Below, in pieces: positions 35,370 to 43,541 of a stretch of DNA of 64,000 nt (its first letter is position 1; each line of letters opens with the position of its first letter). This DNA comes from Marinilabilia salmonicolor JCM 21150 (GTDB lineage: Bacteria; Bacteroidota; Bacteroidia; Bacteroidales; Marinilabiliaceae). The stretch is taken from positions 248,001 to 312,000 of the forward strand of contig NZ_AJKI01000031.1 in the NCBI RefSeq assembly GCF_000259075.1, in the 5' to 3' direction. The notes under the pieces were generated by a model. The model did no database searches. It saw nothing but the letters and a program-made list of their open reading frames with translations, and was not told where the DNA came from. The translations under genes and the position numbers were made by a program.

Positions 35370-35502
35370 CCTGGGGCAACGCCCCAGGAAAATTGAAACA
35401 CCCTCCCCCCTCTCATTATTGGTCGCGACGCGACAAATAATGAGAGGGGGGCATGAGGAATACCTCAAAACTCTGGGCTGTTGCTCTCAGGCTTTCAGCC
35501 TG
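35370..35502. repeat. REP-like hairpin cluster upstream of uvrA
   Basis: Three strong hairpins in a row. CCTGGGGC-aac-GCCCCAGG is at 35370-35388. The 16-bp arms CCCCCCTCTCATTATT and AATAATGAGAGGGGGG (35405-35420, 35436-35451) close around an inner GTCGC-gac-GCGAC stem. CAGGCT-ttc-AGCCTG is at 35488-35502. AAGGCCGAAGGTCTTT precedes them. Such GC-rich stem clusters resemble REP elements mobilised by RAYT transposases; no RAYT gene is in the window. Confidence 0.7.
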
Positions 35503-35569
35503 TTTACATCGTACCTGTTTTATGTATAAGGTAGGTTAAAAATCCTTTTTTCCCCTATTTTTCTTTTGC

Positions 35570-35577
35570 TATCTTTG
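35570..35577 (+). promoter_or_regulatory. Minus-7 promoter element of uvrA (TATCTTTG)
   Basis: Exact TAnnTTTG match 21 bp before the GTG start of uvrA, just outside the 451-bp repeat unit. Confidence 0.6.
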
Positions 35578-35598
35578 TAAGTTCCAAAAAATTGAAAC

Positions 35599-38457
35599 GT
35601 GAAGACAGCAATAAACGACACATTACCCATAGAGAGCGACCTGGAGCAGATTGAAGTTTTGGGTGCCCGTGTACACAATCTTCAAAACATCGACATAACC
35701 ATCCCCCGAAATGAGCTGGTAGTCATTACCGGCCTCAGCGGGAGCGGTAAATCTTCACTGGCCTTCGACACCATTTATGCCGAGGGCCAGCGCCGTTACA
35801 TAGAGACGTTTTCGGCCTATGCCCGCCAGTTTCTGGGAGGAATGGAACGTCCTGATGTGGACAAAATCACGGGATTGAGTCCTGTCATATCCATAGAGCA
35901 AAAGACCACAGGCAAAAATCCACGATCCACCGTGGGAACAACCACTGAAATTTACGACTTTTTCCGTCTTCTTTATGCACGTGCCGGCGAAGCCATCTCG
36001 TACGAAACGGGCGAAAAAATGGTAAAATACACCGATCGCCAGATTATTGATCTGATTCTTTCAAGGTTTGAGGAGAAAGGAGTGTATATCTTAGCTCCAA
36101 TGGTAAAAGGCCGAAAAGGTCATTACAAAGAGCTTTTCGAGCAAATCCGCAAGAAAGGATTCCTCAACGTACGTGTGGACGGGGAAATCAGAGAAATAAA
36201 GCACGGAATGAAGCTTGACCGCTACAAAAACCACTTTGTAGAGGTCGTCATTGACAAACTTAAAGTCTCTGACAAGGACAGGAAACGACTGGAAGAATCC
36301 GTGGCCCTGGCGATGAAACAGGGAAAAAACATAATGATGGTTCTGGACAAAGAGAGCGACCAACCCCGATATTTCAGTCGTCAGTTGATGTGTCCCACCA
36401 CAGGAATCTCCTACAATGAGCCGGCCCCGCACAACTTTTCGTTCAACTCACCTCAGGGAGCCTGCCCCAAATGCAAAGGTTTAGGTTTTGTGGATGAAAT
36501 AGACATCGAAAAAATCATCCCCGACGACAAGGTTTCCATCTACTCGGGAGGCATTGTCCCCTTGGGAAGGTATAAAAACAACCTGATTTTCTGGCAATTG
36601 GAAGCACTTGCCGAACGGCATGGCTTCAAACTGAAGAGTGCCATCAAAAACATTCCGGAGGAAGCACTGGATGAAATCCTTCACGGAACCACAGAACCAT
36701 TAAAACTGAAAAACACCCCGCTGGGTACTTCATCCAATTACTCGCTGAGTTTTGACGGTGTAATCAGTTACATTCACAATCAACAATCGAACGACACTTC
36801 ACAGAAAGCCCGGAAATGGGCCAATCAGTTTATTCGGAATACTGTGTGCCCGACCTGTAACGGACAACGCCTTAACAAAGAGGCCCTTCATTTTATGATT
36901 GACGGAAAAAACATTGCCGAAATCAGCAAAATGGATCTTAATGAACTCTACAGTTGGACCGAAGGGCTGGAAGGACGCCTCAGCAAAAAACAACAGGCAA
37001 TAGCCACCGAAATCCTGAAAGAAATACGGTCACGACTCGGTTTTATGCTCGACGTAGGACTTGAGTACCTGGCCCTGAACCGCAGCGCGATGACCTTATC
37101 GGGCGGGGAAAGTCAGCGTATCCGGCTGGCCACTCAAATCGGATCGCAACTGGTCAATGTGCTTTACATACTGGATGAGCCCAGCATTGGCCTGCACCAA
37201 CGCGACAATCACCGACTTATCGAGTCTCTAAAGCAGCTGAGAGATACCGGAAACTCCATTTTAGTCGTTGAGCACGATAAAGATATGATGATGGCTGCCG
37301 ACTATGTAATTGATATGGGGCCACATGCCGGTCGTCATGGAGGTGAAGTGGTGGCCCAGGGAACTCCCATGGAGATACTGAACTCCAACTCGTTGACTGC
37401 CGATTATCTCAAGAAGGTAAAAGAGATTGCCATACCTGAAGAAAGGAGAACCGGCAACGGCCACCTTCTGACCATCAAGGGAACAACAGGAAACAACCTG
37501 AAAAATCTGACCGTCTCCTTCCCGCTTGGAACTTTCATCTGTGTGACAGGCGTTTCAGGCAGCGGAAAGTCAACCCTTATTAACGAAACACTTTATCCCA
37601 TTCTCAATCAGCACATTTACAAATCGGTAAAAGATCCGCTTGCCTACAAGAAAGTGGAAGGGCTGGAATTTGTGGACAAAGTAGTTGATGTGGATCAGGC
37701 GCCATTAGGACGAACACCACGCTCGAACCCAGCCACCTACACAAAAATGTTTGACGACATCAGAAAACTATTTGCCGGTTTGCCTGAGGCTAAAATCAGA
37801 GCCTACAAACCAGGCAGGTTCTCCTTCAATGTGGCCGGAGGACGCTGTGAAACCTGTAAGGGAGGAGGCGTTCAGGTTATTGAGATGAACTTTCTTCCTG
37901 ATGTTATGGTAGAGTGCCCCGACTGCAGGGGGAAGCGGTACAACCGAGAAACCCTGGAGGTAAGATACAAAGGGAAATCCATCAGCGATGTTTTGGATAT
38001 GACCATCAATCAGGCGGTTGAATTCTTCGAAAACATCCCAAAACTTACCCCACGTTTAAAAGTGCTTCAGGAAGTTGGCCTGGGATACATCAAATTAGGC
38101 CAGCCTTCCACAACCTTATCTGGTGGAGAATCACAACGGGTTAAACTGGCTAGTGAACTGGCAAAGAAAGATACAGGAAAAACAGTATATATTCTTGACG
38201 AACCCACTACCGGTTTACATTTCGAAGACATACGTGTATTGCTCGATGTGCTAAACAAACTGGTATCCAGAGGGAATACCGTCATCGTGATTGAACACAA
38301 TCTGGATGTGATAAAAACTGCTGACCACATTATTGACATCGGTCCTGAAGGTGGAGCCCGTGGAGGCGAACTCATCATCAGCGGCACACCCGAAAAGGTA
38401 GCCCAATGCAAGAAAAGTTTCACCGGACAATTTCTGAAGAAAGATGAGGGACTTTAA
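35599..38457 (+). CDS. uvrA: Excinuclease ABC subunit A
   Basis: Damage-recognition ATPase of nucleotide excision repair. The start is GTG at 35599; no upstream in-frame ATG fits and the first family motif IEVLGARVHNLQNIDITIPR begins at about residue 18. Two ABC ATPase halves: Walker A GLSGSGKSSLAFDT and [14 protein letters not shown]; signature LSGGESQRIRLA and LSGGESQRVKLA; Walker B YILDEPSIGLHQRD and YILDEPTTGLHFED. Zinc motifs CPKCKGLGF and CETCKGGG...CPDCRGKRY are present. The UvrB-binding and insertion domains lie between. Length 952 is normal. Confidence 0.97.
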   Translation: MKTAINDTLPIESDLEQIEVLGARVHNLQNIDITIPRNELVVITGLSGSGKSSLAFDTIYAEGQRRYIETFSAYARQFLGGMERPDVDKITGLSPVISIEQKTTGKNPRSTVGTTTEIYDFFRLLYARAGEAISYETGEKMVKYTDRQIIDLILSRFEEKGVYILAPMVKGRKGHYKELFEQIRKKGFLNVRVDGEIREIKHGMKLDRYKNHFVEVVIDKLKVSDKDRKRLEESVALAMKQGKNIMMVLDKESDQPRYFSRQLMCPTTGISYNEPAPHNFSFNSPQGACPKCKGLGFVDEIDIEKIIPDDKVSIYSGGIVPLGRYKNNLIFWQLEALAERHGFKLKSAIKNIPEEALDEILHGTTEPLKLKNTPLGTSSNYSLSFDGVISYIHNQQSNDTSQKARKWANQFIRNTVCPTCNGQRLNKEALHFMIDGKNIAEISKMDLNELYSWTEGLEGRLSKKQQAIATEILKEIRSRLGFMLDVGLEYLALNRSAMTLSGGESQRIRLATQIGSQLVNVLYILDEPSIGLHQRDNHRLIESLKQLRDTGNSILVVEHDKDMMMAADYVIDMGPHAGRHGGEVVAQGTPMEILNSNSLTADYLKKVKEIAIPEERRTGNGHLLTIKGTTGNNLKNLTVSFPLGTFICVTGVSGSGKSTLINETLYPILNQHIYKSVKDPLAYKKVEGLEFVDKVVDVDQAPLGRTPRSNPATYTKMFDDIRKLFAGLPEAKIRAYKPGRFSFNVAGGRCETCKGGGVQVIEMNFLPDVMVECPDCRGKRYNRETLEVRYKGKSISDVLDMTINQAVEFFENIPKLTPRLKVLQEVGLGYIKLGQPSTTLSGGESQRVKLASELAKKDTGKTVYILDEPTTGLHFEDIRVLLDVLNKLVSRGNTVIVIEHNLDVIKTADHIIDIGPEGGARGGELIISGTPEKVAQCKKSFTGQFLKKDEGL

Positions 38458-38531
38458 TCCGTCAAAAAGCAGTTACACTTAACAATAGAATTTGTAGATT
38501 TGAGAATAGGAAACCTATAGCAAAACCTGAT

Positions 38532-40199
38532 ATGGATAAAACAGTACGCATTAAATGCCTCAATAATAACAAAACCTTCAACACCCTGCGCGGCACCTCT
38601 CTCAAGGAAATTGCAGAAAATCAGAAGATATCCACCAAATACCCGATACTCGGAGCAATGGTAAACAATCAGGTGAGAGAATTGTCCTTTGAAATATACA
38701 ATCCGAAAACCATCGAGTTCATTGACATCACCCATAAAGACGGAATGAGGATGTACATTCGGAGCCTCTCCTTTCTGCTGACAGCTGCGGCGAAAGAAGT
38801 TTTTCCTGAAGCCACACTGCGAATAGATCACTCTGTCAGTAAAGGATTTTATTGTGAACTCCACGGACTGAAACAACCATTATCCATTGATGACATTTTC
38901 GAGATTGGCCGCCAAATGCGAGAGATGGTGGAAGAAGACATCCCCTTTTTACAATTCAAGGATGAAACCGATGATGTCGTTGCACTTTTCAAAGAAAAAG
39001 GATTACACGACAAAGTGCAATTGCTGGAACATCGAGGTCAGTACTATTCAACCTATTACAGTTTAAACGAGCATATCGGGAAATTTTACGGATTCATGGT
39101 TCCCTCCACAGGGTACCTCAAAGTATTTGACCTTAACAAATATTACAACGGAATGCTTCTGCAAATGCCCAGCCAGCAGCACCCTGAAGAGGTACAGGAG
39201 TTGGTGGAACAAAACAAAATGTTTGAAATTTTCCGCGAGTTCAGTCACTGGAACCGGGTGCTGAATGTAACAAACATAAGTGACCTTAACGATGCCGCTC
39301 ACAACGGGGCAGCAGAACGATTGATAAAAGTGAGTGAAGCACTTCATGAGAAGAAAATTGCCCAGGTTGCAGACATGATAGCCTCCCGAAAAGATGAGCT
39401 CAGAATTGTACTGATCAGCGGCCCTTCATCTAGTGGAAAAACAACATTCAGCAAGCGACTGGCTATTCAGTTGCTGGTGAATGGAATCTGCCCGCTAAAC
39501 CTTTCCCTGGACAACTACTTTGTGGACCGGGAGAAAACACCACTGGATGAGAATGGCCAATATGATTTTGAAGCCCTGGAAGCTTTGGATATTGACCTTT
39601 TTAATCAACAATTGCTTGATTTGATGGCAGGAGAAGAGGTGTCATTACCAAAATTTTCGTTTGAATCCGGAAAAAGAATTTTCAACGGCGACAAACTGAA
39701 GATGAGAAAAGACAATATTCTTATCATTGAGGGGATTCACGGACTAAACCCCAAATTAACCCACCTGATTGAAAACGACAAAAAGTTTAAAGTTTACGTT
39801 TCAGCCCTAACCAACATCAACATCGACAATCAAAGCAGAATACCGACGACCGACAATCGCCTGGTAAGAAGAATCATTCGTGATTACCGTTATCGCAACT
39901 ATTCGGCTCAGGAAACCATCTCCCGTTGGGACAGTGTACGCCGGGGCGAAGACAAGCATATCTTTCCGTATCAGGAAGAAGCAGATGTGATGTTCAACTC
40001 CGCCCTGCTTTACGAACTGGCGGTGCTGAAACCTTATGCAGAACCCATTCTTCTTGAAGTTCAACCCAACCAGGAAGAATATTCAGAAGCCAGTCGTCTG
40101 CTGAAATTCTTCAGTTATTTCAAACCTATACAACCAAGGGAAATTCCGCCCACCTCCATATTGAGGGAATTTTTGGGTGGTAGCAGTTTTACGTATTGA
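38532..40199 (+). CDS. TGS-domain nucleoside (uridine-like) kinase
   Basis: A 555-residue fusion found in Bacteroidota and Firmicutes. The N-terminal TGS domain covers residues 1-60 (RIKCLNNNKTFNTLRGTSLKEIA), then a threonyl-tRNA-synthetase-like second domain (FPEATLRIDHSVSKGFYCEL). The C-terminal half is a P-loop uridine kinase: GPSSSGKTTFSKRLAIQL (about residues 296-313), the NLSLDNYFVDREKTPLDENG loop, IIEGIHGLNP Walker B-like, and RLVRRIIRDYRYRNYSAQET. It phosphorylates a nucleoside, with the exact one not visible. The likely start is the ATG at 38532. The stop is followed by the hairpin-rich gap at 40222-40400. Confidence 0.88.
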   Translation: MDKTVRIKCLNNNKTFNTLRGTSLKEIAENQKISTKYPILGAMVNNQVRELSFEIYNPKTIEFIDITHKDGMRMYIRSLSFLLTAAAKEVFPEATLRIDHSVSKGFYCELHGLKQPLSIDDIFEIGRQMREMVEEDIPFLQFKDETDDVVALFKEKGLHDKVQLLEHRGQYYSTYYSLNEHIGKFYGFMVPSTGYLKVFDLNKYYNGMLLQMPSQQHPEEVQELVEQNKMFEIFREFSHWNRVLNVTNISDLNDAAHNGAAERLIKVSEALHEKKIAQVADMIASRKDELRIVLISGPSSSGKTTFSKRLAIQLLVNGICPLNLSLDNYFVDREKTPLDENGQYDFEALEALDIDLFNQQLLDLMAGEEVSLPKFSFESGKRIFNGDKLKMRKDNILIIEGIHGLNPKLTHLIENDKKFKVYVSALTNINIDNQSRIPTTDNRLVRRIIRDYRYRNYSAQETISRWDSVRRGEDKHIFPYQEEADVMFNSALLYELAVLKPYAEPILLEVQPNQEEYSEASRLLKFFSYFKPIQPREIPPTSILREFLGGSSFTY

Positions 40200-40221
40200 T
40201 TGCTCCCTTATTCGCTTCGCC

Positions 40222-40339
40222 CTCATTGATGATTTTTTGCAAAATTCAAAAATCAATCAATGAGTTAACAAATTGATGGTTGGCACCCATTCGGGGACCT
40301 GATTCATGTTAAGTTTAACCCCCGGGTTTGGCACCCGGG
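40222..40339. repeat. Hairpin-rich intergenic segment after the nucleoside kinase gene
   Basis: CTCATTGATGATTTTT and AAAATCAATCAATGAG pair across an 11-nt loop (40222-40264). CACCC-att-cGGGG is a short second stem (about 40283-40297). AACCCCCGGGT-ttggc-ACCCGGG (40317-40339) is a third, with AAGTTTAA / TTAAATTT extending it. The style resembles the REP-like cluster near 35400. The rest to 40526 is AT-rich without a clean promoter motif (AATAGTTTG at 40470 is one base short). Confidence 0.55.
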
Positions 40340-40526
40340 ATTATTTAAATTTGCCCACTGCGGGGACGAACCAGTTCTGTCCTATCCGCAATAAACTGTG
40401 TCTTAAAAGCTATTAGAGGGGTTGAAAACCATTCGCAGATTATTTTACTGAATTATTTCTTTATTCCTAAATAGTTTGTAATTTCACGAAGATTGAAAAT
40501 TCCGGTTTTTTTAGCCTACTTCATTC

Positions 40527-40826
40527 ATGAAATATCAATTTCATAAGAAACACCTCGAAGCATTTTTCTGGATTCTGGCCATTATCCTGCTGGCCTTCAC
40601 CAATCCGGAAGGCTCCGGACATTTGTCCCTTTGTCCGCTAAAAAATATGGGGTTCAACTTCTGTCCGGGATGCGGACTGGGACATTCAATTTCGTGGATT
40701 TTCAGAGGTGATATTATAGCCTCTTTTCATTGCCATCCACTCGGAATTCCCGCATTGATTATCCTCTTAGTCAGAAGCATCAATTTATTGAGACATGACA
40801 TTCATCTATCACAAAAACTAATCTGA
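40527..40826 (+). CDS. DUF2752-family membrane protein
   Basis: A 99-residue membrane protein of the DUF2752 family, recognised by CPLKNMGFNFCPGCGLGHSISWIFRGD (residues 36-62, quoted in part: FCPGCGLGHS). There are two hydrophobic segments (residues 11-26 and 70-84). The two CP...CPGCG cysteines are the family hallmark; function is unknown. The TM2 gene starts 6 bp later, a pairing common in Bacteroidota, so the two are probably co-translated. Confidence 0.85.
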   Translation: MKYQFHKKHLEAFFWILAIILLAFTNPEGSGHLSLCPLKNMGFNFCPGCGLGHSISWIFRGDIIASFHCHPLGIPALIILLVRSINLLRHDIHLSQKLI

Positions 40827-40832
40827 ACACCA

Positions 40833-41177
40833 ATGGAACGTATTTTTAAACTAATGCCCGAAGCAGATATGGAAGAAGCTTATTTTCTGGACAATCTGCT
40901 CAAAGAAAAAAGTGATCAACAGGCTAAAGATTTCTTATTCGTTTACCGTACTCGGAGGCGGGACCCTCAAATGACACTGCTTACAGCACTCATTGGCTTT
41001 CTCGGCATCTCAGGCGTGCACCGTTTCCTGCTCAATCAGATAGGAATGGGAATCCTGTACCTTTTCACCGCCGGTCTTTGCTTTATCGGAACCATTGTGG
41101 ATCTGGTAAACCATCGAACCCTTACATTCGAATACAACCAAAAAATGGCCTATGAAATCATGCAAATGATGCGGTGA
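40833..41177 (+). CDS. TM2-domain membrane protein
   Basis: A 114-residue protein with a cytoplasmic helical N-terminus (residues 1-45) and a TM2 domain: LLTALIGFLGISGVHRFLLN, then GMGILYLFTAGLCFIGTIVDLV, with the conserved GxHRFxLxxxxxGxxYL pattern. A short helical tail follows. TM2 proteins have no settled biochemical function. It follows DUF2752 by 6 bp. Confidence 0.88.
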   Translation: MERIFKLMPEADMEEAYFLDNLLKEKSDQQAKDFLFVYRTRRRDPQMTLLTALIGFLGISGVHRFLLNQIGMGILYLFTAGLCFIGTIVDLVNHRTLTFEYNQKMAYEIMQMMR

Positions 41178-41220
41178 AGTTGGAAATAGTCAATAGCGAT
41201 TAGAGAATAGTCAGTAGATT
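41178..41220. repeat. Degenerate AGTCAATAGC / AGTCAGTAGA repeat after the TM2 gene
   Basis: GGAAATAGTCAATAGCGATTAG followed by AGAATAGTCAGTAGATT shares words with the runs at 33296 and 52410 and again starts right after a stop codon. Confidence 0.5.
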
Positions 41221-41380
41221 TTTGGGGATGATTGAAGTGGGAAACAGAGAAGCCTTGAAGCAAAATCATTAATGGCTGACTTCAAGGGTTTTCCAGTTCT
41301 GTCATAAATATATCATACTCTAAACTTTCAGAGTATTGACTCAGAATCTCAGATAGGTTAAACTTCTTCCTTACCAGGAG

Positions 41381-41839
41381 CTATCTCTTTTCCAGCTTCC
41401 GAAGAAATGCACTCAATTTCTCCCTTCCTGCTTTTCCCATTGCAGACAATCCAACCGGGGGATATTTGGCCACTCCTCCCTGCATCCGTTGAAAAAGGAC
41501 AAGTTTGGATACCATGCCGGCTGCACCGAAACGGATTTCATGATGATGAAAATTCTGAAGAGGAATCTTGAAAGCTTTAAACTTTCTCCCTACGGGAAAA
41601 AGGTTATAGTATTTCACCATCAGGTTTGCATTGTTTTCCACTTCTACACGCACATAGCAATAACCTCCGATATAGAAAAACAGAGCAATTAAACCGATTG
41701 TTACAGCCAATCCGATTCGCAACCACATGGGCGAATAGAAAAGCTCGAAAAAGGACAATGCAAATACAATGACCAGCCCTGCCCAAATGCCGGAAAAAAT
41801 CATAAGAGCCCGGGCGGATTCTTTTTGGTTTGATATCAT
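41381..41839 (-). CDS. Small membrane protein with PH-like C-terminal domain, function unknown
   Basis: A 152-residue protein with two adjacent hydrophobic segments (residues 10-32 and 38-60: IFSGIWAGLVIVFALSFFEL and IGLAVTIGLIALFFYIGGYC) followed by a cytoplasmic part of about 90 residues with beta-rich pattern (YVRVEVENNANLMVKYYNLF, KIPLQNFHHHEIRF, GAAGMVSKLVLFQRMQGGVA) and a C-terminal basic helix. The layout resembles membrane proteins with bacterial PH domains, but no diagnostic motif is seen. It is monocistronic, convergent with the TM2 gene. The 428 bp upstream hold the aroB promoter and element R4. Confidence 0.65.
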   Translation of the reverse strand: MISNQKESARALMIFSGIWAGLVIVFALSFFELFYSPMWLRIGLAVTIGLIALFFYIGGYCYVRVEVENNANLMVKYYNLFPVGRKFKAFKIPLQNFHHHEIRFGAAGMVSKLVLFQRMQGGVAKYPPVGLSAMGKAGREKLSAFLRKLEKR

Positions 41840-42064
41840 TTTACCATCTTTTATTTCGAATCATACATAAAGGGTTTGTAATGAAATAAATTGACAGCTT
41901 TAACAAAGTTATTTTGTTCTTTATCGACTTGAAAATACTGCAATTAGCGGGCTATTTAATGGATTTTCAAGGAAGTTAAAGGGCAAAAGAACACGTTTAA
42001 AGTGTCAGGTTATTTCGGCACAATCCCAAAGCAAAGATAAAAGTTCGAACTCAATAAAAAAGCT

Positions 42065-42072
42065 TATTTTTG
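42065..42072 (+). promoter_or_regulatory. Minus-7 promoter element of aroB, just upstream of element R4 (TATTTTTG)
   Basis: Exact TAnnTTTG match. GTTCG at 42041-42045, 19 bp upstream, may serve as a weak minus-33. R4 begins 12 bp downstream, so the repeat would form nearly the whole 5' untranslated region of aroB. Sequence 41840-42064 shows nothing else I can name. Confidence 0.6.
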
Positions 42073-42083
42073 CAGCAATTACC

Positions 42084-42257
42084 TAATTAGTGTTTGTCCA
42101 TAAAGTACCATTTACTGCGTTACGCTCGCCCGAAAATTCCTCATTTACTCAAGTAAACTGCGTATTTTCGGGCTTCGCAAGCCTTGTAACTGGTACTTTC
42201 TTGACAAACACATGACCAGAAACAAATTTTGCTTAGTTTATAGGCTAACACTAATTA
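42084..42257 (+). repeat. Interspersed palindromic element, copy R4 (best preserved)
   Basis: A 174-bp element. The outer ends TAATTAGTGTTTGTCCATAAA (42084-42104) and TTTATAGGCTAACACTAATTA (42237-42257) pair. Alternatively GTGTTTGTCCATAAAGTACCA pairs with TGGTACTTTCTTGACAAACAC (about 42191-42211). The inner stem is GCCCGAAAAT / ATTTTCGGGC. Conserved motifs in order: CATTTACTGCGTTACGC, the core TCATTTACTCAAGTAAACTGCG, CTTCGCAAGCCTTG. The element ends 10 bp before the aroB ATG. Confidence 0.85.
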
Positions 42258-42267
42258 AAGAAAACAG

Positions 42268-43323
42268 ATGCAACCATTACCGTCTAAATCTGCTCCCGTA
42301 TCCATCAGCAAAGATCCGGTAGCCGACCTGAATGAACTGATTAACAAAATATCACCTGACAAGGTGTTCCTGCTGACCGATGAGCACACTCAACGTCTTT
42401 GCCGCCCGCTAATAGACGGGGTTAAAGGAGTCACCAACAATCAATCCATCACCATCGCGGCCGGCGATTATCATAAAAACACCGAGGCGCTTGCTTCTGT
42501 CTGGCAAATGCTGTCTGATGGTGGAGCCTCCCGGCACTCCCTGCTTATCAACCTGGGTGGCGGAATGCCCTGTGACCTTGGCGGATTTGCTGCAGCAACC
42601 TACAAACGGGGAATTCCATTCATTAATCTTCCCACCACACTGTTGTCGATGGTCGATGCTTCCGTTGGTGGAAAAACCGGTATTAATTTCAACGGCTTTA
42701 AAAATGAAATCGGAGCTTTTCGCATTGCCGAAATGGTTCTGATTCACACCCCGTTTCTAAATACACTGGATAAAGACAATTTGCTCTCGGGATATGCCGA
42801 AATGCTGAAACATGCCCTCATCGACGCTCCCGAAACGCTTGAAAAGTTATTAATTACTGAGCCGGACAATATTTCTACAGAATTCCTGGCAGAACTCGTT
42901 GCAGATTCAGTCATGGTAAAGGACCGTTATGTGGAAGCGGACCCATTGGAAAAAAACATTCGTAAGGCGCTTAATCTGGGACACACCATTGGTCATGCTT
43001 TTGAAAGCCTGGCCATGAAAAAAAAGCGCCCGGCTCTTCACGGATTTGCGGTTGCCTGGGGACTGATTCCGGAATTAAGACTGGCCGTTGTCAAGGAAAA
43101 ATTTCCAAGTGAGATTGCTAAAAACACAGCAGATTATATCAATCAGCTTTATGGAAATCACAACTTCACGCCCGATGATTTTGAAGAGTTGTTTTCCCTG
43201 ATGCAACACGACAAAAAAAACAAGGGAGACCGAATCAACTTCACACTTCTGAGCAATGTGGGAACACCTGTCATTGACATCCATTGCAGCAAGGAAGAGA
43301 TCAAATCAGCGATATTTGACTGA
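42268..43323 (+). CDS. aroB: 3-dehydroquinate synthase
   Basis: Second step of the shikimate pathway: converts DAHP to 3-dehydroquinate, using NAD+ and a divalent metal. Length 351 is normal. Landmarks: INLGGGMPCDLGGFAAATYK (NAD-binding, residues about 94-113), FINLPTTLLSMVDASVGGKT with the metal and substrate residues (about 114-133), SGYAEMLKHALI, and the metal-binding RKALNLGHTIGHAFESL. The ATG at 42268 follows element R4 by 10 bp, so ribosome access may depend on how R4 folds (inference). The next gene is aroA, 218 bp on. Confidence 0.95.
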   Translation: MQPLPSKSAPVSISKDPVADLNELINKISPDKVFLLTDEHTQRLCRPLIDGVKGVTNNQSITIAAGDYHKNTEALASVWQMLSDGGASRHSLLINLGGGMPCDLGGFAAATYKRGIPFINLPTTLLSMVDASVGGKTGINFNGFKNEIGAFRIAEMVLIHTPFLNTLDKDNLLSGYAEMLKHALIDAPETLEKLLITEPDNISTEFLAELVADSVMVKDRYVEADPLEKNIRKALNLGHTIGHAFESLAMKKKRPALHGFAVAWGLIPELRLAVVKEKFPSEIAKNTADYINQLYGNHNFTPDDFEELFSLMQHDKKNKGDRINFTLLSNVGTPVIDIHCSKEEIKSAIFD

Positions 43324-43541
43324 AAATACAGTTATTAGATTGTGGTCAGCAAATATTTTTAAATCATTTGTATTCGATCAAAAAGAACAGATTGTTTCAT
43401 TTTGTTACCAAAGACCAAAACTTTAAATCGTTTGAGTAAAAGATGAAATTGATCTTAACTTACAGTATCAATAAATCAAGAATTTCAGAATAAACCATCC
43501 GTGTATCCGCAATAACCGGTCTCCAGAAATTACTAAACAAT

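Larger units (their letters stand above)
35089..35539. repeat. 451-bp unit bounded by perfect 19-bp inverted repeats
   Basis: TTAACCTACCTTATACATA (35089-35107) and TATGTATAAGGTAGGTTAA (35521-35539) are exact reverse complements. Between them lie palindromic element R3 (35106-35261), a nested A/T hairpin built from AACAACAT...ATGTTGTT and TATGTATT...AATACATA (about 35270-35335), and a cluster of three REP-like hairpins (35370-35502). No open frame of credible length is inside. The unit sits between the transglycosylase and uvrA genes and looks like a composite non-autonomous mobile element or one long RNA fold. Confidence 0.75.
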
